From assembly GCA_016200345.1 (NCBI GenBank), contig JACQEX010000058.1:1-53233 (forward strand): a stretch of 53,233 nt of DNA, given 5' to 3'. The stretch's first letter is position 1. Each line of letters opens with the position of its first letter. Position numbers and translations under genes: made by a program. Positions 7,440 to 15,370 of the stretch are shown in pieces. The DNA is from Nitrospinota bacterium (GTDB taxonomy: Bacteria > Nitrospinota_A > UBA7883 > JACRGQ01). The notes beneath the pieces were generated by a model. That model worked only from the letters and a program-made list of their open reading frames with translations. It had not been told where the DNA came from and did no database searches.

Positions 7440-8475
7440 AATATCCGCGAGTGACGCGCTGGCGCTTTTCCAAGAGAGCGACCTTTTGGGGCTTGGGCAA
7501 AGGGCGGACGAGGCTCGAAAACTGCTCCACGGGGACGGCGTCGTAACCTACATCATAGACAGAAACATAAACTACACGAACATCTGCGTGTCCGGCTGTC
7601 TTTTTTGCGCGTTTTATCGCACGGCAAAGTCGGGGGAGGGGTACGTTCTTTCCTCGGAGGAGATTAACGAAAAAATCGCCGAGACAAAAGATGTGGGCGG
7701 GGTGCAAATTCTCATGCAGGGGGGACTGCACCCAACGTGGAGGATAGGGGAATACGAAAAAATGTTGCGCGAGATAAAGGCCGAGCACGAAATACATATT
7801 CACGCGCTCTCGCCGCCGGAAATATGCCACATTGCAGAGTTGAGCGGACTTTCGATAAAGGAGACGATTTCTCGCCTAATCGAGGCCGGTTTGGACTCCA
7901 TACCGGGCGGGGGCGCGGAGATTTTGGTGGACCGCGTGCGCTCGAGGCTAAGCCCCAACAAATGCAACGCTGACAAGTGGCTGGAGGTTATGCGCTCCGC
8001 GCACGGGCTGGGGCTTAAGACAACCGCAACGATGATGTTCGACCACATAGAGACGCTCGAGGAGCGCATTCGCCATATGGAGAGACTGCGCGAGTTGCAG
8101 GACGATACGGGCGGCTTTACGGCCTTCATCCCGTGGCCGTTTCAACACGGGGCCACGGCGCTGGGCAAAAGCGGGGTCGAGAAAAAAACCGGGTCGCTGG
8201 ACTATTTGCGGACGCTTGCCATAAGCAGGATAATGCTGGACAATATACCGAACATACAGGCGTCGTGGGTCACGCAAGGCTCCAAGGTTTCGCAGATGGC
8301 GCTGTTTTTCGGCGCGAACGACATGGGTAGCACGATGCTTGAGGAAAACGTGGTGAGGGCGGCCGGGGTTTCCTTCCGTCTTTCGGAGAAGGAGATTCGC
8401 GGGATTATAACCGACGCCGGTTTTGTTCCGCGCAGGCGGACGCAGGCTTACGCGCTCCTTCCGGAACCGGCATAA
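7432..8475 (+). CDS. mqnC: Cyclic dehypoxanthine futalosine synthase (radical SAM)
   Basis: This 347-aa radical SAM enzyme of the futalosine pathway cyclises dehypoxanthine futalosine on the way to menaquinone. The iron-sulphur ligands are C52-x3-C56-x2-C59 inside NYTNICVSGCLFCAFYR. Further family motifs are QILMQGGLHP, SIPGGGAEIL, FIPWPFQ and FGANDMGSTMLEENV. These fit MqnC rather than MqnE or CofH. The start is TTG, 8 bases inside the end of the CorC-like gene, so it is the last gene of the six-gene operon. Other mqn genes are not in the window, but a matching UbiD-type decarboxylase lies at 23360. Confidence 0.92.
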   Translation: MARISASDALALFQESDLLGLGQRADEARKLLHGDGVVTYIIDRNINYTNICVSGCLFCAFYRTAKSGEGYVLSSEEINEKIAETKDVGGVQILMQGGLHPTWRIGEYEKMLREIKAEHEIHIHALSPPEICHIAELSGLSIKETISRLIEAGLDSIPGGGAEILVDRVRSRLSPNKCNADKWLEVMRSAHGLGLKTTATMMFDHIETLEERIRHMERLRELQDDTGGFTAFIPWPFQHGATALGKSGVEKKTGSLDYLRTLAISRIMLDNIPNIQASWVTQGSKVSQMALFFGANDMGSTMLEENVVRAAGVSFRLSEKEIRGIITDAGFVPRRRTQAYALLPEPA

Positions 8476-8515
8476 ACGTGCGGTTTGGGGCGGTTTGAAA
8501 AATGACGGTTGTATT

Positions 8516-8592
8516 TGTCACCCCGGGCTTGACCCGTGGTTCATTTCCGTTGAAATTTAGGTAATGGATCCCGCATCAAGTGCGGGATGACA
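8516..8592. repeat. Dispersed repeat, family B (TGTCA...TGACA)
   Basis: This is a 77-base element with ends TGTCA and TGACA and an internal hairpin GATCCCGCA/TGCGGGAT. A 78-base relative lies at 46588-46665 with the same ends, the same CTTGACCCG and GGATCCCGCAT blocks, and a diverged middle. Sequences of the GTCATCCCGCA type are widespread bacterial palindromic repeats. It occupies most of the gap after mqnC. Confidence 0.75.
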
Positions 8593-8630
8593 GTAGGGCG
8601 GGTTGATTAATATTTTTGGAGGCAATTGGT

Positions 8631-9164
8631 TTGAGACGATTATTAGTAACGGCAGTTTTATTTTTGCTGGCGTCGTCCGCAGTATCGTGGGCGTACGACA
8701 AACCGAGCGTGAAGGAGGGGGTCTCCGACGTTTCTCTCGCCCTTTCGGGCCAGACATACAGCGCCAACGGTTCGTCGCTCAGCGTCGTCCAGGCGTCCGG
8801 CTCATACGGATATTTTTACTCCGATAAAATGGAGGTGGGGGCCATTGCCGGGATGCTGGGAATGCAAAACCCCAAGAACAACATAAACGTTACCACCATC
8901 GCGCCGTTCGTAAAACTGCATTACGTGGATCCGAAGTCGGATCCGAACATGATTCCGTACCTGGGAGCCGACGTGCTTTTGGGCAACCTCGATTTTGGCG
9001 GCATTTCGCCTTCGATGATTGGGTTTGAGGTTCTTGGCGGAATGGACTTCTTCGTAAAGAAGGACGTAGCGCTTGGAATAGAGGCCGGGGCGAGTTTTTT
9101 CACCATATCGGGCGTGGGCGGCACTGGGTTCGCCATTCGCGTTCCGTTTAAGATATTCTTTTGA
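8631..9164 (+). CDS. Exported beta-barrel outer-membrane protein
   Basis: This 177-aa protein starts at TTG 8631, which follows GGAGG at 8618-8622 by 8 bases. An earlier in-frame TTG at 8616 overlaps that site and is unlikely. The signal peptide has MRRLLVTAV, a hydrophobic core and cleavage near SWA/YD. The mature part is made of alternating polar/hydrophobic strands rich in Gly and Tyr (YGYFYSD, VGAIAGMLG, IPYLGADVLLG) and ends in a terminal Phe (FKIFF), as outer-membrane barrels do. About eight strands fit the length, like small OmpW/OprF-type barrels. No ligand can be inferred. The small gene at 9167 follows after 2 bases. Confidence 0.78.
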   Translation: MRRLLVTAVLFLLASSAVSWAYDKPSVKEGVSDVSLALSGQTYSANGSSLSVVQASGSYGYFYSDKMEVGAIAGMLGMQNPKNNINVTTIAPFVKLHYVDPKSDPNMIPYLGADVLLGNLDFGGISPSMIGFEVLGGMDFFVKKDVALGIEAGASFFTISGVGGTGFAIRVPFKIFF

Positions 9165-9166
9165 GC

Positions 9167-9316
9167 ATGGGCCACGGAGGTTTCTCGCCCTATCCCTACA
9201 TCGCCGTCGTGGTCGCGGTGATTGTCGTAAATATTTTTCTGCTGGTGCGTTTTTTGATAAAGGCCTCCAAGTGGGGGGCCGCCCCGCGCGACGACAAGGA
9301 GATTTCGCCGAAATGA
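9167..9316 (+). CDS. 49-aa single-pass membrane protein
   Basis: This short frame runs from ATG 9167 to TGA 9314-9316 and encodes 49 residues. It has a short Gly/Tyr/Pro N-terminus, one clear membrane helix (about 11-32, IAVVVAVIVVNIFLLVRFL) and a charged tail ending in KEISPK. It starts 2 bases after the barrel protein's stop, and its stop overlaps the rfbC start as ATGA. This coupling and the clean membrane helix argue that it is real. I recognise no family. It might be a small envelope protein or a spacer for translational coupling. Confidence 0.6.
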   Translation: MGHGGFSPYPYIAVVVAVIVVNIFLLVRFLIKASKWGAAPRDDKEISPK

Positions 9317-9858
9317 ATTTCATTAAATCCGACATTCCCGAAGTCGTGCTCGTCGAGCCGAAAGTTTTTCCGGACGGACGCGGATTTTTCATGGAAACTT
9401 GGAACGAGCGAGTTTTCGCCGAAAACGGCGTCGCGGCGAAATTCGTGCAGGACAACCAGAGCAAATCCGTTCGTCACACGCTGAGGGGCCTTCACTACCA
9501 GGTGAGGCAGACGCAGGGAAAGCTTGTAAGGGCGCTCTCCGGCGAGGTGTTCGACGTGGCGGTTGATTTGCGGAAAAACTCCCGGCATTTCGGGAGGTGG
9601 GTCGGCGCCGTCCTTTCCGGCGAGAATAAAAAAATGGTCTGGGTGCCGCCGGGATTCGCCCACGGATTTTTGGTGTTGAGCGAAACGGCGGAGGTGGCCT
9701 ATAAATGCACCGATTTTTACGCGCCGGCCAACGAGAGGTCGCTGTTGTGGAACGACCCGCGCCTGGCGATAAAATGGCCTTTGCCGTCCGGGGCCGAGCC
9801 GATTCTTTCGCCAAAGGACGCCGCCGGAGCGGAGTTCTCAAAGGCGGAATATTTTTAG
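9313..9858 (+). CDS. rfbC: dTDP-4-dehydrorhamnose 3,5-epimerase
   Basis: This 181-aa RmlC/RfbC cupin enzyme epimerises dTDP-4-keto-6-deoxyglucose on the way to dTDP-L-rhamnose for surface polysaccharide. It shows FPDGRGFFMETW, the substrate loop and catalytic His in RHTLRGLHYQ (H61), VAVDLRKNS, WVPPGFAHGF and the C-terminal DFYAPANERSLLWNDP block with the second catalytic residue region. ATG 9313 overlaps the stop of the 49-aa gene. A longer in-frame extension upstream is not conserved. No other rhamnose gene is nearby. Its stop overlaps that of the convergent PDZ gene. Confidence 0.93.
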   Translation: MNFIKSDIPEVVLVEPKVFPDGRGFFMETWNERVFAENGVAAKFVQDNQSKSVRHTLRGLHYQVRQTQGKLVRALSGEVFDVAVDLRKNSRHFGRWVGAVLSGENKKMVWVPPGFAHGFLVLSETAEVAYKCTDFYAPANERSLLWNDPRLAIKWPLPSGAEPILSPKDAAGAEFSKAEYF

Positions 9859-12335
9859 TTGCCGTCCAATAGAACGCCCCACCGGGTTTTATAGCCGAGG
9901 CTGTTGTTTTTTCCGCCCATGGAATAAAAGTTCTTTCCTCCGCCGAGGTGGAAAAGGAAACCGAAGCTTCCCAAATCGCGCGCCGGCTCGTAGTTGCCCC
10001 GGCCCTGGCCGTGCTCCTTTAGGTGGTATTCGTCGTCGCCTCCGATATTCGAGAGCACGCCTATGCCGTTGTCGTTTCCCGCGCCTTGCGCGATGACGCC
10101 GGAAATATATTTGTCGTTTCCTCCGTTGTCAACGAGGAACCCCACTCCGAAGTCGTGGCCGCAACCCTGCGCCACTCCAAAATCCGCCAGAAATATGTTT
10201 CCCCCCTCGCCGTCCATTAGAATTCCCGCCGACTGGTGAATCCCCGCGCCCTGCGAGTAACGCCCGGAAATATAGCGGTCGTTCCCCTTGCGGTCGTCGA
10301 GTATGCCAAGCGAAAACCAGTAGCTCGCCCCCTGCGCAAAATAGTCCGCGACGTACGTGTTGTTCCCCTCCGCATTGAAGAGGACGCCAATCCCGCCGGA
10401 CGCGCCGAGAAAGGACTCCGAGGGGCGCAGGCCGAAACCGAACCCCTGCGCCATCGAGACGTAGGATTTGCCCGGAGCGCGAAAATCTTCGTACAGCCCC
10501 CCCGCGAAATATTTGTTGTTTCCGGAAACATCTACGAGCGCGCCCAAGCCTTTCACGTACCCTGCGCCCTGCACGAAGAAGTTGCCGTAGTAGGAGTTGT
10601 TCCCGCCGACTTCCGCCAGTATTCCCACGCCAAAACTCGCCGCGCCTTGGGAGAAGGTTGAGGAGACGTACTGGCCGTTGCCCGCCAAATCAACCAATAC
10701 TCCGACCCCGAGAATTCCGACGCCTTGGGAGTGGCTTTTTGCCATGTACCGATGTTTACCCTCGAGGGCGATTAAGAATCCGCCTCCTAGCAGTCCGGCC
10801 CCATGCGCAAAATCCTCGTTTGTGGAATACAGGTCGTCGCCCGCAATGTCTATCACCACCGAAAACGGAATTTGCCGCGTGCTCCCGCCGGCGTGGTTGA
10901 AGTATTTGTCGTTTCCGCCAAAGTCGAGAATTAGCGCGGAGTCCTCGGTGTAGACGTTGTCCCCCGTGCCGCCGATAAACACGCGGCCCGCCGGAGTGTC
11001 AATTTCCGTCAGGTTGTCCTTTTCATGCACCTTCCATCCCTTCGGATAATATTCAAGCTTGCCGGCTTTTTTGTCCAGCTTTTCCAGCGTCTTCAAATCT
11101 ATCGCCCGCGCGATCTCCGCCGATGCGTTGAGAAGGCGCGGAAGATCCATCTTCAGCACGAGCTTGAAAAAACGGAGGAGGCTGGTTTCTTGGTCGCGCT
11201 TTTCGGCGTCGGTTTTTTCCCGTTTCTCGGAATTATAATCCTCGACCAGAAGCTTGGGCGCCGTCTGGTATAGGAAGTCAATCTCCTCGTCGGTGAAAAC
11301 GGAGAGCACCGCGGAGCGTTCGGAATTTGCGTGCTGTATGGCGTTAACCAGTCTTTCGACGTATTCGGTCATGTCCTTTGGCGGTTTGGCCTCCTCCGGC
11401 TTTGGCGGGGCGTACGTCATGTCCAACTCCTCCATCCCGGTTTTTATAAGCCCGGCAATATCATGGTTCGTTTTGTTGAACGTGTCCTGAAGGCGGTCGG
11501 TTATTTTCCGGGCCACCACCGGCAAATCCATCGGGTGGTACATTATGTAATTGACCTCCTGCAGGCGGAACGGGTTGTAGTCCCCGTTTTTCATCAGCAT
11601 CGGGCTCACCACCTTGTCCGCCTCGTTGCGAAACTCTTTGAGGATTCTGGCGAACTCGCCGGTGAGACCCTCTTTTTCCAACACCCCGTTCAGCAATGAT
11701 TTGCCCGTTACGGAGGTTTTCTTTTCCAGGTCGGGGTGAGGTTTTAAAATCGTCCGGGCTTTGGGGTAGGGTTTTATCTCGGCGCGTATCTCCATAGCGG
11801 AGCCGTCGCGCAGGACGCGTAGTTTTACCTTTTCGCCGGGGTGTATTTTGGAAATCGTAATTCGGAAGGAGAGCAGGACGTTGTTGTCCTTCACCTCAAT
11901 CGGCTTGCCGTTTACTCCGACGATTAGGTCCCCCTCGCGAAGCCCGGCTTTTTCCGCCCCGGAGTCCGGCATGACTCTCGCCACCTCCACAGCCTGCAAC
12001 TCTGCCCCGGAGCCTTGCTCCTTGGGCGGTTTGGCGGGGAGCTTCATGGCGATTCCGAGCCACCCCTTTTTTTCCAAATCTTCCTGATGTTCGAGCAGAC
12101 CCTCCCATTCCGCGGCGGTTCCGAACAGATTTGAAATACGCGACATGTCGGCGTTGACCTCGGAGCCAAAACTTTTCATGTCGGCTCCCTGATAGTCGTA
12201 GACTTTGTTCACTTCCTTCGGGCGTTCCGCCTGCCCGGCCCACGCGTGGTTGGAAACGGCAAGGGAGATTATCGTGAAGAATATCAGCAAGGCAATGTTC
12301 AGGTAGGTACAAGGCAGAGGCCTTGTACCCACCAA
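9855..12335 (-). CDS. Exported PDZ protein with a 12-unit GNDxY/QGxG repeat domain
   Basis: This 826-aa protein has no named family that I recognise. Order: signal peptide (about 1-33, ending HAWA); a short helical part; a PDZ domain (about 92-190) with AGLREGDLIVGVNGKPI, as in HtrA/CtpA-type proteins; a long helical charged region (about 200-450); then about twelve repeats of 26-27 residues from about 470 to the end. The unit is roughly G-N-D-x-Y-x6-Q-G-x-G-x3-G-x-G-x-L-x-D, which predicts a beta solenoid. Unit 6 carries an insertion. There is no protease triad or zinc motif. The TTG start follows GGAG by 6 bases, inside the end of ndk. The first 12 codons are a family A repeat hairpin. It is the last gene of the suc-kor-ndk operon. 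Confidence 0.8.
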   Translation of the reverse strand: MVGTRPLPCTYLNIALLIFFTIISLAVSNHAWAGQAERPKEVNKVYDYQGADMKSFGSEVNADMSRISNLFGTAAEWEGLLEHQEDLEKKGWLGIAMKLPAKPPKEQGSGAELQAVEVARVMPDSGAEKAGLREGDLIVGVNGKPIEVKDNNVLLSFRITISKIHPGEKVKLRVLRDGSAMEIRAEIKPYPKARTILKPHPDLEKKTSVTGKSLLNGVLEKEGLTGEFARILKEFRNEADKVVSPMLMKNGDYNPFRLQEVNYIMYHPMDLPVVARKITDRLQDTFNKTNHDIAGLIKTGMEELDMTYAPPKPEEAKPPKDMTEYVERLVNAIQHANSERSAVLSVFTDEEIDFLYQTAPKLLVEDYNSEKREKTDAEKRDQETSLLRFFKLVLKMDLPRLLNASAEIARAIDLKTLEKLDKKAGKLEYYPKGWKVHEKDNLTEIDTPAGRVFIGGTGDNVYTEDSALILDFGGNDKYFNHAGGSTRQIPFSVVIDIAGDDLYSTNEDFAHGAGLLGGGFLIALEGKHRYMAKSHSQGVGILGVGVLVDLAGNGQYVSSTFSQGAASFGVGILAEVGGNNSYYGNFFVQGAGYVKGLGALVDVSGNNKYFAGGLYEDFRAPGKSYVSMAQGFGFGLRPSESFLGASGGIGVLFNAEGNNTYVADYFAQGASYWFSLGILDDRKGNDRYISGRYSQGAGIHQSAGILMDGEGGNIFLADFGVAQGCGHDFGVGFLVDNGGNDKYISGVIAQGAGNDNGIGVLSNIGGDDEYHLKEHGQGRGNYEPARDLGSFGFLFHLGGGKNFYSMGGKNNSLGYKTRWGVLLDGN
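12303..12333. repeat. Single-hairpin copy of repeat family A
   Basis: GTAGGTACAAGGC, AGAG and GCCTTGTACCCAC form a 13-bp stem with one mismatch. The ends match the GGTRGGTAC/GTACCCACC termini of the longer family A elements. It lies directly after the ndk stop and is read as the first codons of the PDZ protein. Confidence 0.65.
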
Positions 12336-12752
12336 TTAAAACTCCAGATTGCTGAAGAAGTGGGGGACTTCCCGGCCTGCGGACGCCGGGGAGTCGGAGC
12401 CGTGAACGGAGTTTTTCTCCATGTCCACGGCGAAGTCTTTTCGTATCGTTCCCGCGTCCGCCTTCTCCGGGTTCGTGGCGCCCATCAGTTTTCGCCAGTC
12501 GGCGATTGCGTTTTCTTTCTCAAGCGTCATGGCGATAATCTGGCCGGACGTCATGTATGAGCAGAGCGAGCCGAAGAAAGGCCTGGCCGCGTGCTCTGCG
12601 TAAAACCCCTCGGCCTGCGCCTTGGTGAGCCTTATCTGCTTCATCGCGAGGATTTTGAACCCGTTTTGGAGAATGCGGTCGATGATAAGCCCCTGTTTGC
12701 CCCGCTCCAATCCGTCCGGCTTGATCAGTCCCAAAGTTCTTTCGATTGTCAT
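12336..12752 (-). CDS. ndk: Nucleoside diphosphate kinase
   Basis: This 138-aa enzyme transfers the gamma phosphate from ATP to nucleoside diphosphates through a phospho-histidine. It opens with the usual ERTLGLIKPDG. The active site is NSVHGSDS with H117, and RPFFGSLCSYMTSG and MGATNPEKA are standard NDK segments. The length is typical. The C-terminus (REVPHFFSNLEF) resembles the longer HFFSP-type tail. Its ATG overlaps the korB stop by 4 bases and the PDZ gene begins right after its stop. Beside succinyl-CoA synthetase, NDK commonly balances the GTP/ATP produced there. Confidence 0.96.
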   Translation of the reverse strand: MTIERTLGLIKPDGLERGKQGLIIDRILQNGFKILAMKQIRLTKAQAEGFYAEHAARPFFGSLCSYMTSGQIIAMTLEKENAIADWRKLMGATNPEKADAGTIRKDFAVDMEKNSVHGSDSPASAGREVPHFFSNLEF

Positions 12753-13621
12753 ATTTTAAACTCGTCTATAAAGGTGTTAATGTCGCGGTTCTTGTCCGCT
12801 TTTGCCTTTTGGTTGATTTTTTTTAAGTTTTCGACCAAGGTGGGGCGTTGTGTCTCGAAGAAAATTCCGCTGTAAAGTTTTCCCGCGGGCGGGTTTACGG
12901 CCTTGTCCAGGGCCGACACGAGGTTTGATTTGTCGTGGTCGGCGGGAAGGTCTATGAAGGAGTCCTTGAAAAAATCGAATGTGTCCACCTTGTTGAAGGT
13001 GAGGCACGGCGAGATGATGTTCACGAAGGAAAATCCCTTGTGCGATATCGCCTGCTGGACGGTTTGGGAAAGGCCCTTCGGGTCGCCGGAAAAACCCTGC
13101 GCGACGAACGTGGCGCCGTAGGTGAGGGAGTAGGCAAGCGGGTTTACCGCCGCCGGGTCTGGCGTTCCGAACGGCGTCAACGTTCCCACCGTGCCCGGGG
13201 TCGAGGTGGGGGAGGCCTGGCCTTTTGTGAGGCCGTATACGTGGTTGTCCATCATCACGCAGGTAAGGTCGGTGTTTTTTCTCGCCACGTGGGGAAAGTG
13301 TCCCCCGCCGATTGAGAACAAATCTCCGTCGCCGCCGAACACTACAACTTCCAAGTTCGGATTGGCAAGCTTGACGCCGGATGCGACCGGTAAAGACCTG
13401 CCGTGCAGGGAGTGAAACCCGTAGGTTTTTAGGAAGTAGGGGAGCCTGCTCGAACAGCCGATGCCGGAGACGCAGACGGTGTTGTCTATCGTAAGCTTAA
13501 GCGCCGCGAACGCGTTTTGAACCGCGTTAAGAACGCCGTAGTCCCCGCATCCGGGGCACCACACGACACGGATGTCGCTTTTATAATCCTTTGCCTTTAA
13601 GGTTTCGGCGGTGGCGGTCAT
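12749..13621 (-). CDS. korB: 2-oxoacid:ferredoxin oxidoreductase beta subunit
   Basis: This 290-aa thiamine-diphosphate-binding subunit, with korA, decarboxylates 2-oxoglutarate (or reverses this) using ferredoxin. It has WCPGCGDYG (C22, C25) and CVSGIGCSSRLPYF for the iron-sulphur ligands, the ThDP motif GGDGDLFSIGGG with the downstream MMDNHVYGLTKGQ, and ISPCLTFN. The length and order fit KorB rather than pyruvate PorB. The gene overlaps korA by 1 base and ndk by 4. Adjacent sucCD strongly supports 2-oxoglutarate as substrate. Confidence 0.92.
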   Translation of the reverse strand: MTATAETLKAKDYKSDIRVVWCPGCGDYGVLNAVQNAFAALKLTIDNTVCVSGIGCSSRLPYFLKTYGFHSLHGRSLPVASGVKLANPNLEVVVFGGDGDLFSIGGGHFPHVARKNTDLTCVMMDNHVYGLTKGQASPTSTPGTVGTLTPFGTPDPAAVNPLAYSLTYGATFVAQGFSGDPKGLSQTVQQAISHKGFSFVNIISPCLTFNKVDTFDFFKDSFIDLPADHDKSNLVSALDKAVNPPAGKLYSGIFFETQRPTLVENLKKINQKAKADKNRDINTFIDEFKI

Positions 13622-15345
13622 TACATTGCCTCCTTAATTTTTTCCAGAATTTGCTTTGGCGAGAACGGCAGTCCGCCGTATATCGGGTAGCTTATCGGGT
13701 TAATGCCGGTTTTCCCGCGCAGTATCTCGGCGAACTGCCCCTGCTTGTTGACCTCCGGGACGAGTATTTTTTTGCAGGTCGCCGCGAACGCCAAAATCTG
13801 CTTTTCTTGCAACGGCCAGACCAGTTTGGGATGAAGGGCTTTCACCTTCAATCCCTCTTTACGGGCCATGTTGACCGCCTCGCGCACCGTGCCGAGCGTG
13901 GAACCCCAGCTAATGACGCCGACGTCCGCCTGTCCTTCCCCTTGCACCTCGGGGGCCGGGTAAAAATCAACCACGTCCTTCAGTTTGCCGAATCGTTTAT
14001 CCAGCATTCTATTGTGGTCTTCCGGCGTAAAGGAGGGGGCGGAGCTTTCAGCGTGCTCCAGCCCTGTGGAGATGTAGGCGCCGCCCGGGTCGCCCGGTTG
14101 CGACATCGGCGATATGCCGTTTTCGGTCAGCTTGTAACGCAGGTATTTGTCGCTTCCGTTCGGCTTGTACCTGTCGCGGTTGATTATCTTGTATTTTTTC
14201 GGGTCGGGCCGCGCCACCGATTCCGTCCTGAAGCCGAGCGAGCCGTCGGTTAGGAGAATAACCGGAATCTGGTATTTTTCGGCGAGGTTGAAGGCGTCCA
14301 CCGCCAGGTCAATCGCGTCCGCCACGTTCTCCGCGGAGAGAACGATGCGCGACGCGTCGCCGTGGCCGCCGTGGACCGCCATGAAGAGGTCGGACTGCTC
14401 GTGTTTGGTGGGGAGGCCAGTGGAGGGGCCGCCGCGCTGAACGTCCACGATGACGCATGGAAGCTCCGCCATCGAGGCGTAGCCCAGAAGCTCCTGCATC
14501 AAAGAAAGGCCGGGGCCGGAGGTGGAGGTCATGGCCTTCGCGCCCGCGTATGACGCGCCCAAAACCTGCGCGAGCGACGCCATCTCGTCCTCGGCCTGAA
14601 CAAGCGTTCCGTCCCTTTTCGGAAGCGCGGACGACATATAGTTTGCCACCTCTGTCGCCGGCGTAATCGGGTACGCGCTGAGGAAATTGCAACCGGCAAT
14701 CATGGCGCCAAGGCCCGCCGCCTCGTTGCCGGAGATGATGATGACGTCCTTGCCGGTTTTGTTCCCGAGCCCCATCGTGTAGGGGTCTGTCTTTTTGTAA
14801 TTTTCCTTCATGTAGTTTTCGCCGGACTCGATGGCCTTTAGGTTTGTGTCCACGACGGCCTGGCCCTTCTTGCCGAATTTCTGGCGGATTAGCTCCTTCA
14901 AGTCCTCTTTGGCGATGTCGAACATGTACGAAAGCGCGCCGAGCGCGACCATGTTTTTTGCCCTGTACATGTCGAGGTCCTTCTTCGCGATTTTTGACAT
15001 CGGAAGAGGGTAGGTGACGACGCCGTCCATCTTGACTTCCTGCTCTATGTCGCCGCCGGGGAAGTCATAAATAAGAACGGTGCCGGGGATTAGCTCCTTT
15101 TTGTTTTTGTCCAACGCCTCTTGGTTGAACGCGCAGAAGACCTGGAATCCGGTTCCCTCGGACAAAATCTTGTCCTTGGAGAAGCGGATTTGGTACATGG
15201 CGTATCCGCCCCTTATCTCCGCCGGGAATGTCTTGAAGGTCAAAACCTCCAATCCGGAGCGACAAGCGGCCTCGGCCACCATGTCGCCGGCGCTTATTAT
15301 GCCTTCTCCGCCCTCGCCGCCGATTCTGATAATTAAGTCGCTCAT
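13621..15345 (-). CDS. korA: 2-oxoacid:ferredoxin oxidoreductase, fused gamma-alpha subunit
   Basis: This 574-aa protein joins an N-terminal gamma domain (about 1-190, with GEGGEGIISAGD and FPAEIRGGYAM) to the alpha domain (about 200-574, with GNEAAGLGA, AYPITPATE, STSGPGLSLM, VDVQRGGPSTGLPT and a C-terminal transketolase-like part). This fusion is the common bacterial KorA form. With KorB it interconverts 2-oxoglutarate and succinyl-CoA with ferredoxin. ATG 15345 follows GGAGGA closely. The gene sits 25 bases after sucD, so products and substrates of the neighbouring genes match. The direction (oxidative or reductive TCA) cannot be read here. Confidence 0.93.
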   Translation of the reverse strand: MSDLIIRIGGEGGEGIISAGDMVAEAACRSGLEVLTFKTFPAEIRGGYAMYQIRFSKDKILSEGTGFQVFCAFNQEALDKNKKELIPGTVLIYDFPGGDIEQEVKMDGVVTYPLPMSKIAKKDLDMYRAKNMVALGALSYMFDIAKEDLKELIRQKFGKKGQAVVDTNLKAIESGENYMKENYKKTDPYTMGLGNKTGKDVIIISGNEAAGLGAMIAGCNFLSAYPITPATEVANYMSSALPKRDGTLVQAEDEMASLAQVLGASYAGAKAMTSTSGPGLSLMQELLGYASMAELPCVIVDVQRGGPSTGLPTKHEQSDLFMAVHGGHGDASRIVLSAENVADAIDLAVDAFNLAEKYQIPVILLTDGSLGFRTESVARPDPKKYKIINRDRYKPNGSDKYLRYKLTENGISPMSQPGDPGGAYISTGLEHAESSAPSFTPEDHNRMLDKRFGKLKDVVDFYPAPEVQGEGQADVGVISWGSTLGTVREAVNMARKEGLKVKALHPKLVWPLQEKQILAFAATCKKILVPEVNKQGQFAEILRGKTGINPISYPIYGGLPFSPKQILEKIKEAM

Positions 15346-15370
15346 TAAAGAGTTCCTCCATCTTTCATTA

